Source of the DNA: Rhizoctonia solani
Taxonomy: Eukaryota; Basidiomycota; Agaricomycetes; Cantharellales; Ceratobasidiaceae
DNA: 64,000 nt
Reading direction: 5' to 3'
Assembly: GCF_016906535.1 (NCBI RefSeq)
Contig: NC_057373.1
Coordinates: forward strand, 1,116,001 to 1,180,000
Shown: positions 46,798-58,227 of the stretch, in pieces
How the letters are laid out: the number at the start of each line of letters is the position of its first letter
Position numbering within the stretch: position 1 is the first letter of the stretch
Position numbers and translations under genes: made by a program
Notes under the pieces: model-generated
What the model saw: the letters and a program-made list of their open reading frames with translations, nothing else
The model's database searches: none
What the model was told of the DNA's origin: nothing

Positions 46798-48812
46798 ATG
46801 TCGAACCAACCCCCGCTACCTCCAAACGAGGGCAGCCCATCCAAAAGCCGACATCGCGATAAAAGTAGCGCGAACACTGGACCCAGGTTCAGGAAAAACA
46901 CTGGGGGGAACACAGGCTCGAATAATAGCACTAACAATGGCGTCGTAGCTACTGCGAATCCAAGCACCGGAAGCCCTGTACCATCACACCAACACCTACA
47001 ATACCAAAACCAGGGCCAGCGAACACAATCGCCCCGCGTAACACATCCTCCGCCGCGGATGTCTCAACCAGGACCTGTACACGGTTCCCCAACGCCCGCA
47101 TTTGTACACCCTCATGGATTACACACACATTCGCCTCATCCCACCCACGCTGCAACGCTTGGTCATCCCGGACAACAGCCAAATATCCCTCATATGAGTG
47201 TTGTCCAGACACATTCCCCGCATACCCATTCCTCGAACTTAGTTCATTCACACTCTCAGCCCCTACCCCATTCTCCAAATATATCCCATACCCAGCCCCC
47301 AAACATAGGATATCCGAGTTTCATCGCACACGGACATTCTCCAAGTCTACATACATCAACGAACTTTCCTCCACACCCAAGAACACCAACGTATGCTCAA
47401 CACTCTCACCCACATCATGTGTATCCTTCGCCGTCGCCAAGGCCACGGCCGATGTCGATGCATGGAGGAATGGGAGCTGTTATGCCAGGGCCTATGCCCG
47501 GCACTCCAACAATGGGTTATGCAATTACACCTATGGGCATGGGAATGCATGTAGGCGCCACTGCGTACGATAACCCCGCACTGCGAATGGAAGTACCCAA
47601 TATGGGACCGCAAAGTATGAGCCATATGGCTGATACAAGCAGTACACCTCCGTCCACGCAACCAGACCAAAGTACAGCATTCAATCTTTGCCGACGCCGA
47701 GTCGTTTCCCCCACTTTAGACGGCCAACCGGCCGCGTATGCATCTGCAGTGGATCCGGAGCTTGCAGGGATAGCCATGCGTGTAGTAAGCCCACAGCCCG
47801 TCTTGCTCCCAAACGGGTTCTTGTGGGAGTTTGAGGTACGTACATGAGTTGGTGGTCTGGAGCTTTATTGACATTTGGAAAATGCATGACACGATCCAGA
47901 TCCCCCGAGGTATGGTATCTACATCATTGACAAGTGGGATCTTGAACGTGTAAGTTGTGTTTTTTTTTTGGCGTTTGATATAATTCGATCAAAACGGCCT
48001 AACTGAATATGTACATTTCCTTTCTGTGTTTATATCCGCTTTACGCAGCTCTGGGACGGCCATTTCGTTATTGCTTGAATCGCAGCCAGCTGATGCGTGT
48101 GCGAGAGGGGAACACACAGCGTATGTGGAGTTTTTCTTGCCCAACTCAATTTTTTGGAAGCATCCCACAACTCTATCTTCCTTTTATCCTTCGGCATGCA
48201 GAGCCAAACTAACGGTCGCAGCTCAGACGCATATACATGCCCCAACAGTGCCTCGAAACACACCCCGGGTGGGAGGAGAAACGCGCGGAGTGGATTGCAG
48301 AGCGGACTGAACAATACCCTTGGCGCGGACGAATACCTGATGTTGCCAACTCTTATATTTCGACACCACATCGGACGGGAAAACCAGTCACCATGTGGGT
48401 GTGTAAGAGTAGATTCCCAGACCTGTCGCAGAGGTGAGCGTCCTATTGTTTTGAATAACAAACGCTAATCTCTTGACTTGGCCTGGATGCGAATAGATCG
48501 GAGAGTGAAGTCATGGTTATTGCAAGGACGGCGGTACAAGGTGGAAGTGAGGAATGGTCTCAGATGGTCTGTCGAAGAGCTATGCCTCCGATGCGGACAA
48601 TCCTGCCTCAAGGAGAATCTCAACTCAAAATGTGGATACTGCGAGCGCTTTCGATTCTCGTATTACAGGGGGTGGAAGTGGTTGAATGGTCCTATGAGTT
48701 TCTCGTCTCGGAACAGCAGTTTTGGTGGATATACCGGGGGAGGAGTCAGTCAGGTGGAGATCCTGACCTGTCTGAGTTGGATAGAGGGGAACCAATCCCC
48801 GATGACACATGA
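46798..48812 (+). CDS. Hypothetical His/Pro-rich protein
   Basis: ATG 46798 opens a first exon of about 350 residues, very rich in His, Pro, Ser and Asn (HPHGLHTHSPHPTHAA, HSHSQPLPHSPN, PMPGTPTMGYAITPMGMGMH). Its end (PELAGIAMRVVSPQPVLLPN, GFLWEFEV) and the following exons look more folded: SGTAISLLLESQPADACARG, EHTAYVEFFLPNSIFWKHPT, HPGWEEKRAEWIAERTEQYP, GKPVTMWVCKSRFPDLSQ and a last exon to stop 48810-48812. The junction near 48240 does not keep frame (two bases missing or one extra). The His-rich part could bind metal, but that is speculation. No family recognised. Confidence 0.5.
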
Positions 48813-49678
48813 TAACCTACTTTTAAACCCCCTTGTTACGTTGATATCATTCCATGCATTCGATTTTGGCTCATAGTTGGTGCGTTGGCTTTTCCCGGGG
48901 GCAATGCCAAGTTCGTCCTTGAATATAAGATGCGTCACTCGACACTGCTACACACGTTTGTTGATTCTATAAGTTCTTTCTGTTTATAAATCCATGGCCC
49001 TCCGCGGCTGCTTTGGGTGGCCCTATTCTACTTCTCTTAGTTTTTGGCCACTTGGGCATGCTTTGCGTGTTGACCAACTTATCAAAACCCGCAACATGTG
49101 CACGTCAAATGCTCCTACAATAACTTATGCAACCCCAGCTCAAATTAAATATGCAGCATGTTATTTTGTGCACATGAACTGGGTGTGTATGCTATCGCCC
49201 CCCCAAGCCACCAAGACGTAGCCACACAAACATTGGCACGTGATAAACTATATCTTATCTCCCATAGTTAATTACATTTAGAGTAAGTAGCCTTCCAATT
49301 CATTTGGATGCCTCAAATGATTTGGTCCTCCCCTTGTTTATATGCTGCGAAGCGCGGGGAACAACCATGGTCCGATAATTCCCGTCCACAGTCCAATAAA
49401 GCGAATTCTAATCTCGGCAGATTTGAAATACCGCAGCATCGCTGGGTACACAGAACCCTAATTGAGTATCATTTACGTGGCTTCAACTATCCAATCAGAG
49501 CTGGATCATCTGTCTCAATCCTTTTCAAATTGTACAACCGGATCACGTGTGACTCAGCTCAGTCATCCAGAATCTCACCGCCCCCATCCGGGCATCGACC
49601 TTTTACAGCACTGGTCCTCTGACCTTGAGCCAACATCCCGAACTCAACGACGACCAGTAGAAACACACAACCAACAAT
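48813..49678. other. Intergenic, promoter of ISA1
   Basis: No coding signal. The plus strand just before 49679 is C/A-rich, as in many fungal 5' UTRs. Confidence 0.4.
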
Positions 49679-50362
49679 ATGGCTCATCTCTTGGCGCGGA
49701 CTTCACTTCGCTTGCGTGCACCAGGACCTGTATTCCAAGCACGTCGGCTTCAGCACTCGATCTTTGGCCCGGAGCAGCCGTTGGCGAACTCACCCCCTAC
49801 TGTTAGGCCGTCGATAATAGATCGAAACTTGCCTGAGCCGCATGCACCTCAAACCGCAGGTCCTAGACCACCACCGCCATCCCCTACACGGGAAAAGCCT
49901 AGGCTAAGGGCAACCAAAGCTGCTCTCACTCTCGTAAGTGGCACAATAACAGCTTTTTTTTTATGATCATGTGCTGACACGGTGCACGATGGCAGACACC
50001 CGACGCCGTTCGGCGGTTGAAGCAGCTTCTCTCTGGACCCACTCCACAGCTTATTCGGATCGGCGTGAGGAATAAGGGCTGCGCTGGGATGTCTTACCAC
50101 CTTGAATATGTTGAGAAGCCGGGACGATTCGATGAAATAGTGGAACAAGATGGCGCAAAGGTCTTGATTGACAGCAAGGCACTCTTCTCTATTATCGGGA
50201 GCGAAATGCACTGGAATGAAGACCGTATGAGGTGAGCACCAGCATACTTGTGTATGCCAGTCCACTAATCACGCTTTATCATTCAGCTCGAAGTTTGTGT
50301 TCAATAATCCAAACGTAGTCGATGCATGTGGATGCGGAGAATCATTCAATATTGCTACATAG
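49679..50362 (+). CDS. ISA1: Mitochondrial iron-sulfur assembly protein ISA1
   Basis: A-type Fe-S carrier (ISCA1/HesB family) needed for [4Fe-4S] cluster maturation in mitochondria. Three exons 49679-49933, 49996-50231, 50287-50362. The N-terminus (MAHLLARTSLRLRAPGPVFQ, then ARRLQHSIFG) is a typical mitochondrial presequence: Arg/Leu/Ser-rich and without acidic residues. The conserved domain reads TPDAVRRLKQLLSGPTPQLI, RIGVRNKGCAGMSYHLEYVE, GAKVLIDSKALFSIIGSEMH, NPNVVDACGCGESF. The three ligand cysteines (GCAG ... CGCG) are present. Frame intact, length about 188 residues. Confidence 0.96.
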
Positions 50363-51153
50363 CGCAATTTCGTTCAGACTATCTTATCCTTATCCACATA
50401 GACCCCCCTACTAGCATACCATCGTCTTCATCGGGATCCACTTTTGACATCATCGTTGTCATGCATTGTCATATGTATTGTATGTATCTTGTAGATTTCT
50501 TAGAAATAATGAAAGGACTTTTTGTTTGCATTTGTGGCTGGTGGTCGCGTTTTCTTGTTCACACAGGTAGTGAGCGCATTTTCTTGTTCTGAGTTGAAGC
50601 CGCTCATCCCAACCTTGTTCCTTCTCCAACCGGTTGAAATAGCAGGATCTCGGATCAAGTAATACATAAGATTCGCTGCTTTGTTCCGGCAACCCGACGA
50701 TCAAACAGATTCGTGCATAAAGTGCGGCGTCAAAGTTTATGAGCCATATAGTCGCCGTGGGAAATACAGTTAGAGTTTGGTGAGCGTTTGCTCACCAAGC
50801 AAATTGTAACAGAAAAGTAATATGTAAATCATTAGCGCAATCTCGCTATTCCCAGTGTCCAGATCGTGAAATGTATGCAGCTAGGCTTTTGCATGATTCA
50901 GCCTACTAAAATCAGATTATGGTAGCGGGAGCCAGCATCGACGGACAATACGATTTCAAGACCACGATCACTCCGACCAATCTCTAAGTACACTTGTAAA
51001 CTCAATTGAGCAAATAGTATTATACAAAAAGTCACAGCAAAAGCAGCCATGAAAATACAAGGAAACAACATTACTACCCCTTCTCCCTCGGATGCTATTC
51101 TGCTTCAATCCCCCCCCCCCAGCCCAAAACTACTTTACACTCCAATTTTAACA
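50363..51153. other. Convergent 3' flanks
   Basis: Spacer between ISA1 (+) and the GID1-like gene (-). Contains a C homopolymer at 51110-51120. No gene seen. Confidence 0.4.
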
Positions 51154-53487
51154 CTAAGTATTACCGCCTCCTTCATAGCTCAATAAGCTTGTCGTCGCTT
51201 CCCAGAACTCCTTCTCGACGTCCGCAAACGCGGCTTGGCCAACCCCTTCTCGTGCCAGAACTTCAGTCACGACTGCTGTTTGTCGGTACACGCTCTCGAG
51301 GGCAGTATGTTCGGGCCTTCCTTGCGAACCTGTTCAAAAGTTAGATCAGACCAAATCTTGGCGCGAGATGACTGCGCTTACTCAAAATGACTCTATTAAC
51401 TTCATCCGCCAACTTGGCCCTGGCTCCTGGGTTGACAAGTTCCCTAGCATGACCCATTGCCATCCGAGGATCTGTGTATGCGACCAAGCCAGATGCAGCG
51501 CGTAATTCAGCTTGGACACTCGGTCGGGTATCGCGCCCGTATTTCTGGTGCAAGAATTGGCCATACTCGAGCGCATTCGCTAGACTTCCTAGCGCCGAGG
51601 TTGTGGTGGGATTCAGGATGAGCGGTGAGGTAGAAACCATATTCACATCTCCGTCCGCATCGGCTCGGACCCAGCTCGACCTTTGCCCTTGTCTTTCCCC
51701 TTGAGAGCGAGCGAGTTTTTGGTCGGAGTACCGGGTTCGGCTTCCCCCAGTTCATCCCCTTCGGCAGCGAGAAGCATCTCCACGAGCTTCCTGCACTTAG
51801 CCTGAACATAACCATCCCCATTGCTGCTGTGCCGTTGTTTCCGCACCCGTCCTCGTCCATGCCATCTTCGTCATCTGTTCCATCGTCTCGATCGGCAGTT
51901 ACGAACGCAGGATATCGATTTTCGATTTCTGTGAGGGCAGAGTCAATATCGCCTATAGTCACAGCTCGCACGATCCTCTGTCGAGCCACGGTGTCGTCCT
52001 CGTCCAGGGCAAGTGCCGTCTCCACCTGTCGTTCCTCGTCCATTGACGTGTCTTCTCCAGATCCTCCACCTGCTGCTATGCTAGCCCGCAGGGTACGGGC
52101 AGTACTAGAGTACCATGGTGAGTGAGATAAGCCAATACTAGAACCTTGAGGGGGCGCCTTAACGCATCTGCTTCTCGTTCGGCAGCATCGAGAGTGGCTC
52201 TCTCGACAGTCGCCCGAACGATCCGCTTGGGATTCTGAACCGTATCAAGTGGAGTGCGTTGAATCTCACGCCAGACACGATCTCGTCGTTGCATCACATA
52301 GGTAGCAACGTCGAACCTGAATGGGTCTTGACCAAAGTTGGCCAGAACACGCTCTTTAGGAGTACGTAGGCCGACTGAGGGGTACAGATTGCCTTTGATA
52401 TTCCTAAAGGCTTTTTCTAAAATGGACTTCAGCTCGTGGCCGGTGAAAAGGATAAAAACCGTTGGGGCAACGTACTCAGGAATTCGCCGTTTTTGGTGTA
52501 GAATGCAGTTCCTTCTGTAAAATCAACACCACATCCAATAATATCTCCAGCTACAAGCAGTGTGTTGAGAAAGTCGGTAACCCAGGTGTAAACGAGTACT
52601 TACTGCCAAAGACTGGTCCGTATGGGGTCCCATCCGATTGGCCAGCAAAGGAATTGCCATCATCACCGTGGTAGCCCCAAGACATGGGTTCCCAACCCGG
52701 AAGGCGGTTCAGCCCAACTTCGCGGCTTGAAAAGCTAGTGGAAACTTAATGAGATGAATCGGCGATGGAGGGGTTACACACACCCAATACCAATATGCCT
52801 GGAGTACGATGAGCACAATCCTATTTGGGCAAACTGTGTACTCACCCTTGTGTGCCCTTTTCGATGATCTGTACCTCGAAATAGTAGACTCCACAAGCCG
52901 CGGGCATGGGATGATTCGCACGGATAGCAGCAGCTTCTTTGTCGGTCGAATGAGTTGGGGCTAGGATACGTTCAGCCAGGCTACAGATTCAATTGCCAAC
53001 TGATTTACTTACATGGATATCTAACTTCGCGGCCGTCTGGAGAGAGCACAAGGGCATGGTGCTTATCTGCAGCGTTCCACCTCGTCGGGACTCGAATCGC
53101 ATCCGTAGACTCATTACGAGGCTCGGGCGTTGGCGTCCCCCGCGCCTCGCGCGGATCAATATCGCTGTCTGATACTATTGAAAGCGAAGCCGACGATGAA
53201 CGTGTAGTTGGCTCGGGTATGGGTGTTTCTGTCGCACTAGCGTCCACTATCAGATGCCTCCTAAGCGCCGAGTGGTCCAGGTAGGCCGGCCTTTGCATCG
53301 GCGGTATTTCGACTGGATGCGGGTTCGCTGGGAGTGGCGATAGCATTGCCCAGGATGGGCGTTCACCTGTCCGACTTGGCGATGGCGTCGCCCCCATACA
53401 GACATATTTCGTTCTCGACTCAAGTTCCCGATACAACGCATGGTGAAAACCAGGTATATTGGTCGTTGTCGGAGCAGGCCTATTCAT
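51154..53487 (-). CDS. VID30: RanBPM/VID30-type GID E3 ligase scaffold (GID1)
   Basis: Core subunit of the GID/CTLH ubiquitin ligase, which in yeast degrades gluconeogenic enzymes after glucose return. ATG 53487. Disordered N-terminus with Pro/Ser/Thr patches, then a SPRY domain ([99 protein letters not shown]). A LisH follows ([24 protein letters not shown]), then CTLH ([20 protein letters not shown]) and CRA ([20 protein letters not shown] to [13 protein letters not shown]). The last exon ends SYEGGGNT, stop 51154-51156. The domain order is that of RanBP9/10 and Vid30. About nine introns of usual length. Confidence 0.92.
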
Positions 53488-53918
53488 CGTCGGAGGTGAT
53501 ATGGACGCAAGATGTGGCGATGCAAAGAGTTGCTGTTGGCAAGATTCGAGACGTTCCAGGAAGAGATATTTTAACTAATATTGTGGTCTCAGTCCTAACA
53601 GATATTAGGGCATCCACTGTGGAGGATAGTTGGTGTACCTCTCACGTCCAGTCTCGGTTCGATGACCCTCGTCGTCACGTGCATGCTGGATCTATCACTC
53701 AAAGCTCACTTGCTTTTCAGTGATCTCAGGTCTTTCTTCAAATCAAGTGAATGAGAAATCAATAATACAAAGATCGTAATTGCCAAGTGGCATATACATG
53801 AGAATAAAAAAAAAGGTGGCAACATCGACGAATTACAGGGCTCCTGTCCCTTCGGGGTACAACTCACAAGAATAAGCGCAGAAAGCAAAGTTAGAGAACA
53901 AAGACGTCTAGAGGGTGC

Positions 53919-55108
53919 TTAGAGGCGGTTCGTCTCGCGCGAAACAAACCTGCGGGCGAATTTCTTGCCTCCGTTGCCGCCTTTTCCTCCACCCTTTCCA
54001 CCGCCATTACCGCCATTTCCTCCGTTGCCTCCATTGCCTCCATTGCCTCCGTTACCTCCGTTACCACCAACCGTTATGTATATTACATCATCAAACGACC
54101 CATGCTGTGCTACAGGACCGACGACAGGTGCGTGGTTGGCACTCGTATTGATAGACGAGATCTTGTAGACCCAGCGGGCAAGCCCTTGGACACGGTTGCA
54201 CTGACTTCATTGCCATCGGCTGGAGCGTTCAATCCCTGGAAGAACGCAAACTTGTTGGGGTCTGTAACCTTAGTCGAGGTGAGCGAGTCGATTTGCTCGA
54301 TGACAATATGGGAGTGGGCGACAATAACGCCTTGGCCATTCAGTTGTTGAGGAGCACCGAAGTAGTTGGTCTGTGGGTTGACAAAGTTACCCATTTCCAT
54401 GTTCCTTACGGCCATTCGAACAGTGAACTCCTTGTTGGCAGGGATGGTGTCGAGGTTCTTGGGTTCGGTGAATTTACTGCCTATTAGATAAGGACAAAAA
54501 ATTAGTACAAGAAGTTCGAAGCAGTACGAATGTACGCACTCGGCATTTTTCCCGTGGAAGGTAAGTCTCCCATGGGAGTAGAATTGCAACTCCCACCCTT
54601 GACTTGTGCACCATTGGTCAAAGTCTTTCCAACGCAGTAGTTGATGCTGTGCGCATATATGTACATCAGTAACTTTGGACATCGCGGAGATAAGAGCTAC
54701 CCACAAGTTGTTCGTGCTCGTCAAGCTAGCGACTTGGCCAGCCTCAGTTTTCCCCTCCTGACCGGTCTTGGCAAAGTTTTTGTTGATAACACTAGGGTCG
54801 AGCGCTAAACGCCACCACAGGTGCCTGGATCAGTACTGGACGCTTGGTAAAAAAAAACGTAAGACTCACTGAGTGAGGTCTCTGGATCATCATTTCCACC
54901 GCCATTTCCACCGCCATTTCCACCCTTGTCCGCCCTTGTTGCCGCCGTTATTACCGCCGTTATTGCCACCATTTCCCCCCTTGTTACCACCGTTCCGGTT
55001 TTGGCGGGCTTCAATGACGTAACGAGCAGAGAGGGGAACGTCTCGTGCGATGGATGACGAGACGAAACACAAGAGTGCCGAGGTAAAGAGAGCAGATGAG
55101 AACTTCAT
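53919..55108 (-). CDS. Secreted Gly/Asn-rich repeat protein
   Basis: ATG 55108 begins a signal peptide MKFSSALFTSALLCFVSSSI, cleaved near ARDVP. A GGN/GGK repeat (54893-54995) follows, then a folded middle: INYCVGKTLTNGAQVKGGSC, SKFTEPKNLDTIPANKEFTV, RMAVRNMEMGNFVNPQTNYF, GAPQQLNGQGVIVAHSHIVI, TDPNKFAFFQGLNAPADGNE and YKISSINTSANHAPVVGPVA, then a second GGN/GGK repeat (about 53975-54066) and a basic C-terminus, stop 53919-53921. Such proteins are common, multi-copy secreted proteins of Agaricomycetes; I know no activity. Frame is lost at 54170-54172 (CCC on plus strand; one base missing) and inside the N-terminal repeat (two bases or repeat slippage). Confidence 0.72.
53975..54066. repeat. 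GGN/GGK-coding tandem repeat (C-terminal)
   Basis: Degenerate tandem repeats of 6-9 bases (plus strand CCGCCATTACCGCCATTTCC) coding Gly-Gly-Asn/Lys in the secreted protein gene. Such tracts slip easily in replication and in sequencing. Confidence 0.8.
54893..54995. repeat. GGN/GGK-coding tandem repeat (N-terminal)
   Basis: Second block of the same repeat type (plus strand CCACCGCCATTTCCACCGCC), just after the signal peptide of the secreted protein. The reading frame changes inside it. Confidence 0.8.
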
Positions 55109-57234
55109 TGTTTGAACAAAAACGAGGCGAATGAACGAAGGGGTATGCCAGTCTTGATTCGTGCGAGAGAAGGAAAGTAATCCGTCAAGGATAAGGATGG
55201 TGCCGTGCACAGAGACTGCATAAGGCGATGCAGTGGGGGTGCGAGTGGAGAGGTAAGGTAATTATACGTCAGCTGCGATCGATGTATATAGAATAGAAGA
55301 CAGAGCCTTGATAGACGCTCGGGAGATGTGCATTCCGCCACCCTTGCGGTTCTTTATGGCTTTATGGCTCAATACGCCGCTTAGGTTAGTGGCCGGGCAT
55401 GAAAAATAGTCTGCTCGTCGCCAGTCCCAACTAAGCATGGCATCCAGACGCAATATTCCGCACAGCATCTCCCGGTGCCTTGCTCTGTATTATCTGATGA
55501 AAGTATACTCACAAGAAGAAAAAGAAAAAGCAGCCCGGCTGCAATAGTTGGAACGACTCGGGGAGGGGGAGGGAGGAAGAGGGATATCGAAAGACCCAAT
55601 CCGCACCGAGGCTAATAAGCGGACCAGTGTATGCGTCCTGACCGACGCAAGAAAGAATACACAGGGTCTAATGGTGATCTCCGCTACCTTGACGACCGGG
55701 GGGATGACCCCAGTCACTGTCACATTGTGATCCACAACCTTTATATTAGTTTGGCATTGTGTGCGCGGGTCAATGGTCGATGCTAATCTTTACCCTAGAA
55801 CAATGCATATATTTTCTAAGTACATGACTTTAATTGTTTTGTTTTAAAAGACACTGAACCCTTGTAGCTATTAGAATCATAGTTAGTATTGCTCCCTTTG
55901 CCAGCGCTTGCATCACCATCTCTACCGATAACTTATATCCCCCGATCAAGACATATACACTTTATGGTAGATTCGGGCCCCGTCGACCCTTTAAAGCCCC
56001 TGCATTCACCAGCAATACTTAAATATTATCCTTTTTGAAGAAATACATCTCCAATTGCCACGAGTTCCTACCATTTGTGCTCTGAAACCGCGGGCTTGCC
56101 AAAGGGATGCTCGAACGCAAGGTCTTCCGGCCAAGCCGAAGATTAGCATCTAATAAGGGAATAGAATGGGTGAGAATAACTAGCGACATCCGAGCTCACA
56201 TGCGTATAATTCCTCAATATTCTCATATAGAAAGCTGAGTCACCAAAGCGGATACTGACCGGGGTCCGAACAATCAGCGCCAATGCCCCTTTGAAATCAA
56301 ATTCTTTCCCCACCCAAAAAAAACCTCGTGCTGGTCGACAGGGTTACCTTCCTCTTTGCACGACGTTGTTGTTGGTTCGTCGAGCATTGGTATATGCAAA
56401 GCTTCGATCGCGTTGGATTAGATCCTTTCGTTTGTCTTGGCAGATGTGGAGACCGCGGCGATTGTCGCTTTGTATCAAACGGCAACACTTACAGTTATAA
56501 TTGCATACAGGCTCACCCGGATTCGCTTGGCCTTATTCTTTCGGCACATCCGGCCGACCGTCCTGAGCGCCGGCTCGGCCCTGTTCAACCAAAACCAAAT
56601 CAGTCTTGCCTTGTATGCCTCCTCCAGAGAGTCACGCCTCGTGTAACAATAATTTTCTTTCATTGTCCATCAAGCCGTGTGACAGACTGCACATGGTTGC
56701 GAAACATAAGCCGCTCGCCTACTAAAATTAATGTCATGCTCCGTGATAACCGACCCACATGGCCCCATTCGTACTCGTCCGTTTTTTCAATACAGTTGAA
56801 GTGTAAATATAGAAACCAAGTTCCCAGATTTTTCTGCACTGCCGGACTAGATGACCCACGATGTCATTCAGTCTGTTAACGTTTCCGAGGAGGCGCGTGG
56901 CCACCTGGAAACAGTCTCTTCTGGTCTTTTGGTTGAAGGGAAGTGAGGCTCTTCTATATATATCTTATTTCACACAGCAAAGTTGGTCACTGGAGTAACG
57001 ATTGCACGATTCCCCATCGCGCCTGTGGTCATCTCAACTCGTTCGGTTTGGGGCTGGTAAACAACTAGTGTTCATGAAATACCGTTTCTACTTTTGCTCT
57101 GGGGTAGAGATACTGTGAGGGTTTTACCAGCATCAAACTTGGCTAGCCATTTAGATACACTGATGTATGCGTCTTCACTAAAACATTAATACATTGGAGT
57201 CTAGCTTTTATAGTTAGAGTTACACTTCACGGTG
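55109..57234. other. Intergenic, about 2.1 kb, no supported gene
   Basis: The part next to 55109 is the promoter of the secreted-protein gene. Frames at 55.5-55.7 kb and 56.3-56.9 kb are open for 60-180 codons on both strands but show no domain, and their composition looks like chance opening in a GC-rich patch. Confidence 0.45.
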
Positions 57235-58017
57235 TCATTCATCCTTTCGGGAGCGAGTTCCCGTTTGGCGCCCAATGCCTGCAAACCAGGCAACTCTATA
57301 CGGATATAACAGGAGATCCCCGTAAGTCGCGGTACTATGTTATACATTCAAAGGATTACCTTAGAACTAGAAAAAATGCGGAGGCCCCTATGTTCCCCCA
57401 CGTTGTGCCATTCCACACAGAAGGATCGAGATGATATCCCAAGGAAGAGCCACTACTGTGGCGATAATGCTTAAGGGGCATACTTAATAAAATCTATGTA
57501 GGTTATCTGGTATTCGCTTACTGAGAGATCTGAAACAATCCGTAGTAAGTGCACTGTTGTTCAGTTGTATATTCAAATCAACTTACATCGGCAATGGCCA
57601 GTACGCCAAAGTCGCTCCTATAATTCGTTCCTGCGCAGCTGGGTTGTTGGGTATTGCCTTTCTTACCGCCCGAAATCCGAATGCAGAGGACATCCCAATC
57701 ACAGCATAGGCTGAGATTGTGTTCGGCATTCCATCCAGCAGTGTGGCAATAACATTCAGACCATAGTCCGTTATTTGCTAAGACGCATGCGTACCATTGA
57801 CGAGTTGTCCGAGCACCATGCGAGTATGTGGACCATCTACAGATTGAATCACTCCACCTGGAACCTGTTCGTTATAGAACCAAGCAGCTCCGCCTGGAAC
57901 GAATATTGTAGCGATAGCTGGGATCAAGGTTGAAAGCGGTTCCAAGTTCAAGAATATGAGGCCATAAAGCCCAGGAAGTGCGTTGAACCTCTGAGCTCTA
58001 GGATCATTCATGTGCAT
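57235..58017 (-). CDS. DUF7704-like four-TM membrane protein, copy 2
   Basis: Paralog of the gene at 41787-42547 with the same exon layout. ATG 58017 gives MHMNDPRAQRFNALPGLYGL, IFLNLEPLSTLIPAIATIF and VPGGAAWFYNEQVPGG. After an intron come AYAVIGMSSAFGFRAVRKAI and QERIIGATLA; then LAIAD ends at a GTAAGT donor (57586). An 8-nt exon 57529-57522 (ATCTCTCA) follows, then IIATVVALP, WNGTTWGNIGASAFFLVL and a last exon RVAWFAGIGRQTG to stop 57235-57237. Two frame losses, at about 57605 and 57436-57444, sit at GG/CC pairs. Either sequence errors or early pseudogene decay; the preserved splice sites favour errors. Confidence 0.7.
57522..57529 (-). other. 8-nt microexon, DUF7704-like copy 2
   Basis: TTTCAG|ATCTCTCA|GTAAGC on the minus strand. 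The upstream intron 57530-57586 is 57 nt, the same length as in copy 1; the downstream intron 57470-57521 is 52 nt. It codes Ile-Ser and two bases of His. Confidence 0.85.
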
Positions 58018-58227
58018 GATGGTCGATAACAGCCACTAGTGAGTTGCCGGAGGAGACTGAAATGGAGTGTCCTTACGTTGATAAACTTAACTCTAGCCAT
58101 ATATATTATTTGGTTAAAGTCATGTGGGATTCCTGGGCGCTTACTGTCAAGTATATGTTGGCTGAAGTAGCCACGCGTTTGACAACCACCAAGCCTGGTT
58201 ACATATCTTTCGAGTTTGATCGCCATC
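58018..58227. promoter_or_regulatory. Bidirectional promoter region, 210 nt
   Basis: Spacer between the divergent start codons of DUF7704-like copy 2 (-) and the G-patch gene (+). No motif can be named. Confidence 0.4.

Noticed and set aside
55490..55735. 81-codon minus-strand frame upstream of the secreted protein
   Set aside because: No domain, no splice context, lies in a promoter-like interval.
56328..56879. 183-codon plus-strand frame
   Set aside because: Open by chance in a GC-rich patch; equally long frames exist in other phases and none has a recognisable motif.
57235..58017. Calling DUF7704-like copy 2 a pseudogene
   Set aside because: All splice sites, the microexon and downstream motifs are preserved; the two frame losses are of the same kind as those in clearly conserved genes of this window.
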